A DNA stretch of 64,000 bases from an uncultured Pelagibacteraceae bacterium (GCA_902588925.1 CACIRB010000003.1:1-64000); one strand, 5' to 3'. Positions 42,652 to 51,453 are shown, numbered from the stretch's first letter. Made by a program: numbers and translations. The notes: generated by a model not told the origin, from the letters alone.

Positions 42652-43393
42652 AATCATTTACTAGATTATTAAATCTATCTGGTTCTTCTAAGTGAACATT
42701 ATGACTACAATTTTTAAATATTTCTAAACGACTATTCTTAATATTTTTATTTAACGTATCCACTTGTTCAAAATTATATGAGATATCTTTATCACCCCAT
42801 ATAATTAAGGTTTCATTTTTAATGTTTTTTAAATTTTCTATACCCCTCCAATTTTTCATTGCTATTAGAGCATTATCAGCAGTTTCTAATGAAACATTTT
42901 TAACTGCATTGGCACACAAAAAATAATTTTTATCCTTATCTCCCTTTACAAACCATTTAGGAGGAACTCTTGCAAATGATGCCTCTGCACCTTCTTTTTT
43001 AAGTTTTTCTCTTGTTTCATCCATAGTTTCAAATCTACCAGGGATATCTCCTATAGATCCTGTTGCAAAACAGATTAATTTGTTAACTCTATCATCAACA
43101 ATTTTTGTGATTTCTTGAACAATCATTCCACCCATTGAATGTCCAATTAAATTAAATTTTTCGATGTTTTTTTCATCTAGTATTTCAATTATTATTTTTG
43201 CCATCGCATTAATAGAATTTAATGATTGAGCATTATAACTTTCACCAAAACCAGGAAGTGCTGGAGCAATAACTCTATGATTTTTAGAAAAATAATCTTT
43301 TTGAAAGCACCACATATCTGAGGAGCCTAAATACCCATGCACTAAAACAAATGGAAAACCTTCACCTTTATCATCTACAAAAATATTACTCAT
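42638..43393 (-). CDS. Alpha/beta-hydrolase fold protein
   Basis: This 251-residue protein has the full alpha/beta hydrolase set: VLVHGYLGSSDMW oxyanion segment, APALPGFGES, the nucleophile Ser in NLIGHSMGGMIVQE near 93, Asp in LIIWGDKDISYNFEQ near 205, and His in FKNCSHNVHLEEPDRF near 233. It resembles 3-oxoadipate enol-lactonase / haloperoxidase-type esterases, but the substrate is unknown. It overlaps the LysE gene by ATGA and ends 14 bases inside the convergent HAD gene. Confidence 0.9.
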   Translation of the reverse strand: MSNIFVDDKGEGFPFVLVHGYLGSSDMWCFQKDYFSKNHRVIAPALPGFGESYNAQSLNSINAMAKIIIEILDEKNIEKFNLIGHSMGGMIVQEITKIVDDRVNKLICFATGSIGDIPGRFETMDETREKLKKEGAEASFARVPPKWFVKGDKDKNYFLCANAVKNVSLETADNALIAMKNWRGIENLKNIKNETLIIWGDKDISYNFEQVDTLNKNIKNSRLEIFKNCSHNVHLEEPDRFNNLVNDFISE

Positions 43394-44007
43394 AAAAGCT
43401 TAATTATCATTTCCTTTAGAATAAACAAAACTAAAAAACTCATAAAAGCAATTATAAAAATATTTATTATCTGCCAAATTTTTTTATCATTAGCATATTT
43501 AGAAAGATAATTTGATAAATATCCTAGTGTAAAAAAAAATAAAAAAGAAGCTAAAGAAGCTCCTATTCCAAATGCAAGTTTTTGATTAAATAAGTAATTC
43601 TTAGAAAAGTTTCCAAGAATAAAAACTGTATCAGAGTAAACATGTGGATTTAAATATGTGAACCCTAATGTTTTTAAGAAAATATTTAACTTTGATATCG
43701 CACTAACATTACTTTGAAAATTAACTTCTTTATAATGAGTTTTAATTTTTGAATAAATAAAATGAATTAAAAAAACTACTAAAAGAAGGTTTAAAATAAA
43801 TTCTATTATTGGGTTAAAAAATTGATTAAAAAAATGAAATAAAAAAATTCCAAAAAAAATTAATATTAAATCAGAAATAGAGCAAACTAAACAAACTAAA
43901 AATACATACTGCTTTTTTAAACCTTGTTCAATTACAAAAATATTTTGAGCACCAATTGCTAAAATTAAGCTTAGGCCAGTAATAAAACCTAACAGTGCGT
44001 ATTCCAT
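43390..44007 (-). CDS. LysE/ArgO-family amino-acid exporter
   Basis: This protein of about 205 residues starts MEYALLGFITGLSLILAIGAQNIFVIEQGL, the exact LysE/ArgO N-terminal motif, so the true ATG is at 44007 and not 44049. About six helices follow. TYLNPHVYSDTVFILGNFS near 125 is the second family motif. It probably exports arginine, lysine or a similar amino acid. With the revised start it lies seven bases downstream of the betaine-type permease gene. Confidence 0.9.
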   Translation of the reverse strand: MEYALLGFITGLSLILAIGAQNIFVIEQGLKKQYVFLVCLVCSISDLILIFFGIFLFHFFNQFFNPIIEFILNLLLVVFLIHFIYSKIKTHYKEVNFQSNVSAISKLNIFLKTLGFTYLNPHVYSDTVFILGNFSKNYLFNQKLAFGIGASLASFLFFFTLGYLSNYLSKYANDKKIWQIINIFIIAFMSFLVLFILKEMIIKLL

Positions 44008-44014
44008 TGAATTC

Positions 44015-45520
44015 TTAAACTCTTTTTCTACCCTGAACAACTCTATCAAGAATAAGAGCTACAAATAATATCGCAACACCTGCTAAAATACCTTGTCCTA
44101 CATTAGCGTATTGAAGTGCTTCTAATACATCTTGACCTAAACCTTTGGCCCCAATTAATGAAGCAACAACTACCATTGCTAAACTTAACATTACTGTTTG
44201 GTTAACACCTGCTAATATAGATGGAGTCGCTAACGGTAGGTCTACTTTTCTAAGCAAATACCATTTAGATGCACCATATGCAATTGCAGCTTCTCTGATT
44301 GTTTCAGGCACTCCTCTTAAACCAAGAACAGTTAATCTAACTACAGGTGTTCCGCCAAAAATCATTGTAATAATTACTGCTGCAACTTTTCCGGTACCAA
44401 AAAATGCTATAACGGGAATCATGAATACGAAAGCAGGCATTGTTTGCATGAAATCCATAATCGGTCTAATCATTGAATAAAATCTTTGCCGCCTTGCACA
44501 AAAAATTCCAAGTGGAATACCAATTACAATACTTAATACCGCTGCCGTTCCTAAAAGAGCTAATGTAGTCATAGCTTTAACCCAGAAACCTAAAAATCCC
44601 ATGTAACACAAAAATCCTGCTGAATAAATTGCAGCCCTAGGTCCTGCCGCTAATCCAGTAAGGGTTACAATGGTTGTAATAATTACTATCCATGGAGTTT
44701 TAACAAATAGTAACTCTAAGAAATCTAGTACTGATCTAATACCAATTGTGATTGCTGTAAATAACGCATCTCCTTTTAATACCGCATAATCGAAGATCGT
44801 TTCCACCCATTTTATTGACGTTAATCTGATATCTGGATGAGTTGGGAAGTCATCCATTAATGTAATTACACCTGGAAAACTATAATGTACCACAGAAAAA
44901 AACATAATAACTGCAGCAAATATTGTGCTGGAAACAAAGTTCTTAACTTGCATTCCAGGTTTTAAAGTTTTATCTGATAACCATTCTGAATATCTTTTTT
45001 CTAATATTGAATTAGCCAGTATTCCTTGAACAATTTTACTGGCAATTAATAATCCAATACCAAAAATTGTAATCCAAATAGCTGATGCTTCAATTCTTGC
45101 TACTTCATCTATGTAGCCTTGCATTGCATCTTCTAGTGATTTGATATTTCTTTTATAAACGTCAACTTTATCTGGATTATTTGTTATGGCTGCCTCTAAC
45201 TGTTTGTTTCTAAAAGCTATTGTTGATTCAACCTGTTTTATTTTTTCTACAGCTTCTTTAGTAATATTACCAAATAAACCTCTAATAATTTGAACAACAG
45301 AAAAAGTTTCAATAATTAAAAAAGCTAGAGCCCAATTCCAAATATTTCTCATTCCAAACCAAATTGGTCCTAGAATTCCAGCATATAAATTAAATGAAAA
45401 TGAAAAAGAAGGTTTACTTCCAATTTTTTGAAATTCTTTAATATAATATTTAGGATTAGATTTTACAAAATCTGTAATTAATTCTGATCTAGTTGGATTA
45501 TATATTTGTTTATTCTCCAT
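44015..45520 (-). CDS. proW: Glycine betaine/proline-type ABC permease with N-terminal DUF2628-like and coiled-coil extension
   Basis: This protein of about 501 residues has a normal ProW core (about residues 300-495: ALLGTAAVLSIVIGIPLGIF, the EAA loop IREAAIAYGASKWYLLRKVDLPLATPS, and SLIGAKGLGQDVLEALQYAN). Before it lies SFSFNLYAGILGPIWFGMRNIWNW (about 40-65), which resembles a DUF2628 membrane segment, and then a charged helical stretch, about 88-145, likely a coiled coil. The ATG at 45520 is chosen over the GTG at 45526. It overlaps proV by 11 bases. Substrates of this family are glycine betaine, choline, TMAO or related osmolytes. Confidence 0.9.
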   Translation of the reverse strand: MENKQIYNPTRSELITDFVKSNPKYYIKEFQKIGSKPSFSFSFNLYAGILGPIWFGMRNIWNWALAFLIIETFSVVQIIRGLFGNITKEAVEKIKQVESTIAFRNKQLEAAITNNPDKVDVYKRNIKSLEDAMQGYIDEVARIEASAIWITIFGIGLLIASKIVQGILANSILEKRYSEWLSDKTLKPGMQVKNFVSSTIFAAVIMFFSVVHYSFPGVITLMDDFPTHPDIRLTSIKWVETIFDYAVLKGDALFTAITIGIRSVLDFLELLFVKTPWIVIITTIVTLTGLAAGPRAAIYSAGFLCYMGFLGFWVKAMTTLALLGTAAVLSIVIGIPLGIFCARRQRFYSMIRPIMDFMQTMPAFVFMIPVIAFFGTGKVAAVIITMIFGGTPVVRLTVLGLRGVPETIREAAIAYGASKWYLLRKVDLPLATPSILAGVNQTVMLSLAMVVVASLIGAKGLGQDVLEALQYANVGQGILAGVAILFVALILDRVVQGRKRV

Positions 45521-46571
45521 CTCCACCCTCTATAACTGCTTTTAAAAGATCTGATTGCATTAACACACCAATATTATTTTGATTATTATCTTTAACAATT
45601 AATGGTCCTTCGCTAGATTTTGATAATTCAATTAACTTACTTAATAATTCATTTTCTCCTACACTTTGATTATTTTCATCTAATTTTCCGTTAGCACTTT
45701 CGTAATTTTCTATCGATTGCATGATAGTTTTGGCTTGAACAACTTTTAGTCTTGAAATTCCTTTTACAAAATCAGCAACATATTCATCTGCAGGACTTAC
45801 AACTATTTCCTCAGGTGTACCTATTTGAATAACTTTTCCATCTCTCATAATTGCAATTCTGTGTCCTACTCTTACTGCCTCATCTAAATCATGAGTAATA
45901 AATACTGTAGTTTTTTTCATTTGTTTTGAAAGTTTAATGAACTCAGCCTGAAGCTGTCTTCTAATCAATGGATCTAATGCGCTAAATGGCTCATCCATTA
46001 AAAGAAATTCAGGATCAGCTGCTAGCGCTCTAGCAAGACCTACCCTTTGTTGCATTCCTCCAGATAATTCATGGGCAAACTTATTACCCCAACCTTGTAA
46101 TTCTACAATTTCTAAAATTTTATTTGCAGCATCCAATCTATCATTTTTACTTACACCTCTTATCTCAAGCGGCATTGCAATGTTATCAACAACAGATCTA
46201 TGAGGCATAAGCGCAAAGTTTTGAAAAACCATTCCTATTTTTTTGTTTCTTAATTCTTGAAGGTTTTCTCTATCTAGGGCCATTACATCCTGACCATTAA
46301 TTAAAATTTTGCCTGATGTTGGTTCTAAAAGTCTATTAATATGCCTTACTAATGTAGACTTTCCGCTTCCAGAAAGCCCCATAACACAGAATATTTCTCC
46401 TTGTTTAACGTCAAAAGAAACATCTGAAACACCAATAACTGAGTTGTAATTTTCTAAAGCTTCTGTTTTTGAAATTTTTTTATTTTGGATTGCATCCAAT
46501 GCTTCTTTGGAATTATTTCCAAATACTTTCCAAACATTTTGAATTTGTATTGCTGAACTCGATGAATCCAT
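45510..46571 (-). CDS. proV: Glycine betaine/proline-type ABC transporter ATP-binding protein
   Basis: This 353-residue ATPase has Walker A GLSGSGKSTLVRHINRL near 70, signature ELSGGMQQRVGLARAL near 168, Walker B FLLMDEPFSALDPLIRRQLQ and the switch histidine in VFITHDLDEAVRVGHR. A short C-terminal region (about 280-353) includes GPLIVKDNNQNNIGVLMQSDLLKAV, a partial CBS module that in relatives senses ionic strength. The N-terminal VWKVFGNNSKEALDAIQNKK is typical of ProV. It lies downstream of proX after a perfect hairpin. Confidence 0.94.
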   Translation of the reverse strand: MDSSSSAIQIQNVWKVFGNNSKEALDAIQNKKISKTEALENYNSVIGVSDVSFDVKQGEIFCVMGLSGSGKSTLVRHINRLLEPTSGKILINGQDVMALDRENLQELRNKKIGMVFQNFALMPHRSVVDNIAMPLEIRGVSKNDRLDAANKILEIVELQGWGNKFAHELSGGMQQRVGLARALAADPEFLLMDEPFSALDPLIRRQLQAEFIKLSKQMKKTTVFITHDLDEAVRVGHRIAIMRDGKVIQIGTPEEIVVSPADEYVADFVKGISRLKVVQAKTIMQSIENYESANGKLDENNQSVGENELLSKLIELSKSSEGPLIVKDNNQNNIGVLMQSDLLKAVIEGGDGE

Positions 46572-46594
46572 TTTTGTCTTTTATTATAGGAAAA

Positions 46595-46625
46595 TATACT
46601 CGGCAATCTTAAATTGCCGAGTATA
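46595..46625 (-). promoter_or_regulatory. Perfect 13-bp hairpin between proX and proV
   Basis: TATACTCGGCAAT at 46595-46607 is the exact complement of ATTGCCGAGTATA at 46613-46625, with a five-base loop. It begins 14 bases after the proX stop. On the minus strand four Ts follow the stem, so weak termination is possible, but protection of the proX mRNA end is as likely. Confidence 0.78.
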
Positions 46626-46639
46626 AATTTTGATTTAGG

Positions 46640-47602
46640 TTATAGTCCTAACCAACCGTCTACAGTTGATTTGTTTGCTTCCATCCAAGCTCTTGCTACA
46701 TCAGCTGGATCTTTTTTCTCAACTGAAACTGCATAAGCCATTGCAGAAACATCATCAGCTGTTAATTGAAAATTCTTGAAGAATTCTACAATTGCTGGTG
46801 ATTGACTTTCTAAAGAGGTAGCCCAACCGATTTGGATTTGCTTAAGAGCATCTTTTGATGCAACATAAGATTTCTTGTACCAGTCAGCATCTGCTTTAGG
46901 TTGAATCATTTTATATTTTGCAGGATCATATTTTGGTTCTGTTAACATCACTACGTCAGCCATTCCCCAAATTGCATGAGGTTTGTAACAATAGAATGCA
47001 TAACCTTCACCTTTTTTGATTGAGTCTAGTACTCTAGCATTTTTAACTGCTTCAGCAGCTCTAACTGCTTCGATACCAGCATCATATAAACCATAGTCTC
47101 TTAATTTAACTTGGTTAACATTTGCAGAAGCCCAACCATCAGCACCAATCCAAAACTCACCTTTACCATTTCCATCGCTGTCCATTGCTTTAACAACTTC
47201 TGGTCTAGCTAAGTCTTCAATTGCTGTGATATTCATTTTTTTAGCAAATTGTTGAGAAACACAGTAACCTTGGTTTCCTTCATATGGTTTGCTACTTAAT
47301 TTTAAAGTTCCTTTTGGAACTAAATCATTAGTGTAAGCTTCTTGGTTTGGTAACCAAATATCAGGGTGAACATCAATTTCACCTTTTCCTCTATCAATTG
47401 CTGCATAAATTGCAGTATTGTTTCCAGGAACTAGTTCAGCTTCACCACCCATTTTATCTGTGACTACTGCAGCAAGTAAATTTGCTATAGCAGTTGCACC
47501 TGTCCAACCTGGATCCCCGATTTTAACTTTTTCTGCATTTGCAGAGAAGATTGCTAAAATTGAAATTAATCCAGCTACAAGTGTAGTTTTAATCATTTTC
47601 AT
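46640..47602 (-). CDS. proX: Glycine betaine/proline-type ABC transporter binding protein
   Basis: This 320-residue secreted protein has a signal peptide (MKMIKTTLVAGLISILAIFS...ANA). The mature OpuAC fold begins KVKIGDPGWTGATAIANLLA. Aromatic residues likely to form the quaternary-ammonium cage occur in VHPDIWLPNQEAY, IGADGWASANVNQVK and FYCYKPHAIWGMAD. Betaine, choline, proline betaine, DMSP or TMAO are possible ligands. It is the first gene of the operon, with GGAGAAATT before the ATG. Confidence 0.93.
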   Translation of the reverse strand: MKMIKTTLVAGLISILAIFSANAEKVKIGDPGWTGATAIANLLAAVVTDKMGGEAELVPGNNTAIYAAIDRGKGEIDVHPDIWLPNQEAYTNDLVPKGTLKLSSKPYEGNQGYCVSQQFAKKMNITAIEDLARPEVVKAMDSDGNGKGEFWIGADGWASANVNQVKLRDYGLYDAGIEAVRAAEAVKNARVLDSIKKGEGYAFYCYKPHAIWGMADVVMLTEPKYDPAKYKMIQPKADADWYKKSYVASKDALKQIQIGWATSLESQSPAIVEFFKNFQLTADDVSAMAYAVSVEKKDPADVARAWMEANKSTVDGWLGL

Positions 47603-47710
47603 AATTTCTCCTTAATTATTTAAAATTAAAGTCTAACGTGGATTTAGAACGGGAGTCAAAGAAAATAGATATGCTATTATTGCAATATAGATTAGAACAA
47701 TTATAAGAAA

Positions 47711-48121
47711 TTAGTCTGGATTTGAGGTAAGTGTCTTGATTTCTAAAATGTTCTCGTTAGGGTCTTTAACAAAAAAAGTCTCTTGCTCGTATTTTGTTCC
47801 TTTAAATCTTAAATAAGGCTCATCGTAATATTTTGTTCCACTGTCTTTTAATCTTTGTTTAAGAGCATCAAAATCTTTTCTCGACAAGTGAACTCCAAAA
47901 TGAGGAACTGATACATTACCCATGTCAACGTCATGTCTTTCATTATCCAATTTATGTTCACTCTTATGAAGAGTAAGTTCATTTCCCCAGAAATCTACGT
48001 CTGCCCATTCTTGAGCTGAATTATCAAGTCTGCATCCTAAAGTTTCGCTATAAAACTTTTTCGCAACCTCAAGATCACCACATGGGATTGCTAAATGAAA
48101 ACAATTAGTATTCTTATACAT
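47711..48121 (-). CDS. VOC/glyoxalase-fold metalloprotein
   Basis: This 136-residue protein has paired beta-alpha-beta-beta-beta modules. TNCFHLAIPCGDLEVAKKFYSETLG carries a metal-type His and VPHFGVHLSRKDFDALKQRL a second. TFFVKDPNENILEIKTL provides the terminal Glu. This H-H-E arrangement fits a divalent-metal dioxygenase or isomerase of the glyoxalase superfamily. It is divergent from cysE with an 80-base gap. The substrate is unknown. Confidence 0.88.
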   Translation of the reverse strand: MYKNTNCFHLAIPCGDLEVAKKFYSETLGCRLDNSAQEWADVDFWGNELTLHKSEHKLDNERHDVDMGNVSVPHFGVHLSRKDFDALKQRLKDSGTKYYDEPYLRFKGTKYEQETFFVKDPNENILEIKTLTSNPD

Positions 48122-48201
48122 ATAAACCTCTTTTAATTGAGCAATTAACTACTATATAAGGCATATAATTTTTTAATCAACACCAGCTAAATTAAATAAA
48201 A

Positions 48202-48786
48202 ATGAGTGATTTTTTACAATCCATAATTGATAGAGACCCTGCAGCAAGGTCTAAGTTAAGTTTAATTTTAACTTATCCAGGTGTCAAAGCAGTATTCTTC
48301 CATAGAGTGGCTAACTTTTTTAGCACTGCTAAGTTTCATTTAATTGCAAGAATCATATCTCAATTATCGAGGTTCTTAACTGGAATTGAAATACATCCAA
48401 ATGCAAAAATTGGAAAAAATTTATTTATTGATCACGGTATGGGGGTTGTTATTGGAGAAACATCTGAAATTGGTGATAACGTAACTATTTATCATATGGT
48501 AACTTTAGGTGGAATTGCTCCAAGTATTAATTCAAATGATCAACGAAATTTAAAAAGACACCCGACTATAAAAGAAGATGTTGTAATTGGTTCAGGTGCA
48601 CAAGTTTTAGGACCAGTAGTTGTTGGTAGAGGTGCAAGAATTGGAGCAAACGCAGTTATTACTAAAGATGTTGAAGAAAATTCTGTGATGGTTGGAATTC
48701 CAGCAAGAAGTGTTGGAATAGCTGATAGTGAATTTAAACCTTACGGAATTACTCCTGATAGTGATAAAAAATCAGATAATGAATAA
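48202..48786 (+). CDS. cysE: Serine O-acetyltransferase CysE
   Basis: This 194-residue protein has the short CysE form. [21 protein letters not shown] is the N-terminal helical part, then a left-handed beta-helix of hexapeptide repeats ([38 protein letters not shown]) with the catalytic DH in LFIDHGMG and the active His in [10 protein letters not shown]. It acetylates serine to O-acetylserine for cysteine synthesis. Its last eight bases overlap cysK. Confidence 0.94.
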   Translation: MSDFLQSIIDRDPAARSKLSLILTYPGVKAVFFHRVANFFSTAKFHLIARIISQLSRFLTGIEIHPNAKIGKNLFIDHGMGVVIGETSEIGDNVTIYHMVTLGGIAPSINSNDQRNLKRHPTIKEDVVIGSGAQVLGPVVVGRGARIGANAVITKDVEENSVMVGIPARSVGIADSEFKPYGITPDSDKKSDNE

Positions 48787-49780
48787 TACACAAAACGATT
48801 TTATTTCTGGGATTGGAAATACTCCTCTAATTAAATTAAGAGCAGCATCCGAAATTACTGGTTGTAATATTTATGGTAAAGCTGAATTTTTAAATCCAGG
48901 TGGATCTGTAAAAGATAGAGCTGCACTTGCATTAATTAAAGATGCACAAGAAAAAAAGCTGATCTCTAAAGGAGGAACTGTTGTTGAAGGTACAGCTGGT
49001 AATACTGGAATTGGTTTGGGTCTTTTAGGAAATTCTTTAGGTTACAAAACTATAATTGTCATGAACGATAATCAAACTCAGGAGAAAAAAGATTTACTTA
49101 GAAATCTTGGAGCTGAACTAAGACTAGTTCCACCTAAGCCTTATAAAGATGACAATAATTTTGTTAAAGTTGCTGCAAGACTAGCGGATGAGTTAAGACC
49201 AACAAATAATAACGGTGTAATTTGGGCTAACCAGTTTGATAATAAAGCAAATGCTAAAGGTCATTATGAAGGGACAGGACAAGAAATTTGGGAACAAACT
49301 GAAGGTAAAATAGACGGTTTTGTCTGCTCTTCTGGAACTGGAGGAACTATTTCTGGTGTAAGTAATGCTCTTAAAGAAAAGAACAAAGATATAAAAATTT
49401 ATTTATCAGATCCAAAGGGTTCTGCGCTATACAATTATATAAAGAATGGTGAACTTAAGTCAGAGGGTGGTTCAATTACTGAAGGGATTGGCTCAAGTAG
49501 AGTAACAGCTAATTTTGGTGAAGCTAAAATTGATGACGCATATTCAATTGATGACCATGAAGCTCTGCCTATTCTTTATGATTTAATTCAAAACGAGGGA
49601 TTAAGTTTAGGAACTAGTTGTGGAATAAATATTGCAGGAGCAATTAGAATGGGAAAAGAATTAGGGCCAGGAAAAACTATTGTAACTATTCTTTGTGATA
49701 GAAGTGACAAATACGCGACCAAAATGTTTAATAAAAAATTTTTAGAAGAAAAAGGTTTGCCGATACCTAATTGGTTTTAA
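48779..49780 (+). CDS. cysK: Cysteine synthase (O-acetylserine sulfhydrylase)
   Basis: This protein of about 333 residues starts [20 protein letters not shown] at the ATG at 48779, inside the cysE tail. The track start at 48728 is too long. The PLP lysine lies in [15 protein letters not shown] near 43. The substrate loop GTAGNTGIG, the phosphate site [10 protein letters not shown] near 170 and LGTSCGIN near 280 are visible. It makes cysteine from O-acetylserine and sulfide. It resembles CysK but has an insertion near 110-130 ([20 protein letters not shown]), as seen in some marine alphaproteobacterial forms. Confidence 0.93.
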   Translation: MNNTQNDFISGIGNTPLIKLRAASEITGCNIYGKAEFLNPGGSVKDRAALALIKDAQEKKLISKGGTVVEGTAGNTGIGLGLLGNSLGYKTIIVMNDNQTQEKKDLLRNLGAELRLVPPKPYKDDNNFVKVAARLADELRPTNNNGVIWANQFDNKANAKGHYEGTGQEIWEQTEGKIDGFVCSSGTGGTISGVSNALKEKNKDIKIYLSDPKGSALYNYIKNGELKSEGGSITEGIGSSRVTANFGEAKIDDAYSIDDHEALPILYDLIQNEGLSLGTSCGINIAGAIRMGKELGPGKTIVTILCDRSDKYATKMFNKKFLEEKGLPIPNWF

Positions 49781-50193
49781 ATATAAATTTTATCAGCTAA
49801 TCCGTAAGTAAGAATAGCACTTAAAATTGTAAGTACTCCAGCAGCTATTACACCTTCACTGTTAGTCTTTTCAGTGTGTCCAAGTTTATTTATGTAAATG
49901 GTATAAATACCAAATATAAAGTACATTAAATTTTGAACAAATACTAAATTAAAGAATGCCCAAGTTCCATTTACTCCACCGTCCCTAACGAACATAATAT
50001 AAAGAGCCATTAAGAAAGACCCAACAAAAGGAGCTCCAAAAAATCTTGTAATCACAGCTGCCGAATGATCGATGTTATATTGATCCATAAAACTCTTTGT
50101 TCCAACTATAGCTCTAAAAGCATAAACAGCGTAAACAAGGAAATGAACAATAAAAATTATTAGATAAATAATTCCATTAAATTTTTCGATCAT
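49777..50193 (-). CDS. Four-helix membrane protein, unknown function
   Basis: This 138-residue protein has four hydrophobic helices: IIYLIIFIVHFLVYAVYAFRA, ITRFFGAPFVGSFLMALYIMFV, WAFFNLVFVQNLMYFIFGIYTIYI and VIAAGVLTILSAILTYGLA. There is no signal-peptide-like cleavage site or enzymatic motif. It is divergent from the small-gene cluster at 50351 and converges on cysK with a four-base overlap. I do not recognise a named family. Confidence 0.65.
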   Translation of the reverse strand: MIEKFNGIIYLIIFIVHFLVYAVYAFRAIVGTKSFMDQYNIDHSAAVITRFFGAPFVGSFLMALYIMFVRDGGVNGTWAFFNLVFVQNLMYFIFGIYTIYINKLGHTEKTNSEGVIAAGVLTILSAILTYGLADKIYI

Positions 50194-50292
50194 AATTATT
50201 TATTATCAAATATTTACGTTAAATAAAACAGCATAATCAAGATTTTTTACCCTCTAAAATTGCATAACTGTCGCGCGCTATAAACACAAGAG

Positions 50293-50346
50293 ACTCCTAA
50301 ACAATTATGAGAGAATGTTAGATAAATTAAGTTAATTTATAGGAGT
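50293..50346 (+). promoter_or_regulatory. Leader with an anti-Shine-Dalgarno arm upstream of the small-gene cluster
   Basis: ACTCCTA at 50293-50299 is the exact complement of TAGGAGT at 50340-50346, which contains the ribosome-binding site for the ATG at 50351. Pairing would close a 40-base loop and hide the ribosome site. This is a possible cis-regulatory RNA switch. The rest of the 157-base intergenic region includes an unusually G+C-rich TCGCGCGC patch next to a TATAAA. Confidence 0.45.
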
Positions 50347-50350
50347 AATA

Positions 50351-50749
50351 ATGAGAAAAATTTTATTTGTTATGATGTTTTTAACTATTTCAAATTATTC
50401 TTTGGCGGATGGACATGTGAAGAGAATTATATCCACTAGTGAAACTGGCATGGGTAACGAAATAGTATACCCCTCAGGTAAAGCGATGATAACAGCTTTT
50501 GAATTTAACGTTCCTGTTGGGGGTCCAGTTGTTCCTCATACTCACTCTTTTCCAGTGCTAATAATGATCCAACAAGGAGAGATTGAACTTACCCAAGGCG
50601 GTAAAAGCTATATCTATAAAGCTGGAGATGCATTTGTAGAAGATGTAGGTGTAGTACATGAGTCGAAAAATATTGGGAATGTTCCTGTTAAAGCGATTGT
50701 AGTTGCGATAGGAGTTGAAGGTCAAAAAATTATGACACCAGTTAAATAG
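50351..50749 (+). CDS. Secreted single-domain cupin
   Basis: This 132-residue protein has a signal peptide (MRKILFVMMFLTISNYSLAD) and a compact cupin: VPVGGPVVPHTHSFPVLIMIQQGEIELTQGG with a His-x-His metal pair, and YKAGDAFVEDVGVVHESKNIG with the later His. A periplasmic metal-binding cupin could act on a small oxidisable compound or be a binding protein. It is the first gene of a nine-gene rightward run, and its leader can fold over its ribosome site. Confidence 0.82.
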   Translation: MRKILFVMMFLTISNYSLADGHVKRIISTSETGMGNEIVYPSGKAMITAFEFNVPVGGPVVPHTHSFPVLIMIQQGEIELTQGGKSYIYKAGDAFVEDVGVVHESKNIGNVPVKAIVVAIGVEGQKIMTPVK

Positions 50750-50788
50750 AAAGAGAAAATGAAAAAAATAATTTATGGAGGATAAAAT

Positions 50789-51079
50789 ATGATTATAAAA
50801 ATAGAGGAAAATATAAAATCTTTTTCAGCATGGAGAGATATGGTTGAAGATAATGCTGAAAAAATTAAAGGATTTGGTGCAACCATTATTTTTGCTGGTG
50901 TATCAAAAGAAGATGCTTCAAAATTTACAGTAATTGTAAAATATGCAACTATGGAGGGGTTTGAGGCTTTTAAAAATGATAAAGAACTTCACGCTGCAAG
51001 AGCTGCAGCTGGGGTTGATTTAGATTCTGCAAAAATCACTCCCATGGATGGGGACTTTATGGAAAATTTTTCAGGATAA
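50789..51079 (+). CDS. Small dimeric alpha/beta-barrel-like protein, unknown function
   Basis: This 96-residue protein has a beta-alpha-beta pattern (MIIKIEENIKSFSAWRDMVE; FGATIIFAGVSKEDASKFTVIVKYATMEGFEAF) resembling ferredoxin-like dimeric barrels such as ABM-domain proteins. The spacing from strand to SFSAWRDMV helix and the later EGFEAFKNDKELHAARAAAG helix support this. GGAGG seven bases before the ATG is a strong ribosome site. I cannot assign an activity; oxygen-dependent monooxygenases and cofactor-free enzymes both use this fold. Confidence 0.65.
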   Translation: MIIKIEENIKSFSAWRDMVEDNAEKIKGFGATIIFAGVSKEDASKFTVIVKYATMEGFEAFKNDKELHAARAAAGVDLDSAKITPMDGDFMENFSG

Positions 51080-51095
51080 TAAAATAGGAGGAAAA

Positions 51096-51380
51096 ATGGA
51101 AAAAGAAATGCTAGTGGTAGCAAAGTTAAAAGAAGGTACTTTTGAAAAATTTATGGGATTTATGCAATCTCCTGAAGGACTTGCTGAAAGGGCTAAAGTT
51201 GCTGTGGTTGAAAAAACAATTGGAACTGTAACTCCAGACAAAAGTACTGTAATGTTTAAAATATTTTGTACTGATGAAGCTGCACTTCATAAGTTTATAG
51301 AAGGTACAGAGGTATCAAAGCCAATAATGGATGAAGTGTTAGACAGTTATTCAATATACGATTTAACTAAGGTTAAATAG
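51096..51380 (+). CDS. Small dimeric alpha/beta-barrel-like protein, unknown function
   Basis: This protein of about 94 residues starts MEKEMLVVAKLKEGTFEKFM. AGGAGG precedes the ATG at 51096; the track start at 51048 overlaps the previous gene and is rejected. The pattern strand-helix-strand (MLVVAKLKE; FEKFMGFMQSPEGLAERAKVA; STVMFKIFCTDEAALHKFIEG) is similar to the preceding protein. A distant duplication is plausible. It ends 73 bases before the next cupin, with a repeat-containing spacer. Confidence 0.65.
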   Translation: MEKEMLVVAKLKEGTFEKFMGFMQSPEGLAERAKVAVVEKTIGTVTPDKSTVMFKIFCTDEAALHKFIEGTEVSKPIMDEVLDSYSIYDLTKVK

Positions 51381-51402
51381 AAAGCTGAGGCTACACATAC
51401 TG

Positions 51403-51442
51403 ACTAATCTCTGCTAGAATTAGTAACTAAATCATTAGTAAC
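51403..51442. promoter_or_regulatory. Direct and inverted repeats upstream of the second cupin
   Basis: ATTAGTAAC occurs at 51419-51427 and 51434-51442 (15-base period), and ACTAAT at 51403-51408 is the inverted half of ATTAGT. The array ends next to the AAGGAGG ribosome site of the cupin at 51454. It could be an internal operator, or an RNA element modulating that ribosome site. Confidence 0.35.
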
Positions 51443-51453
51443 AAGGAGGAAAA

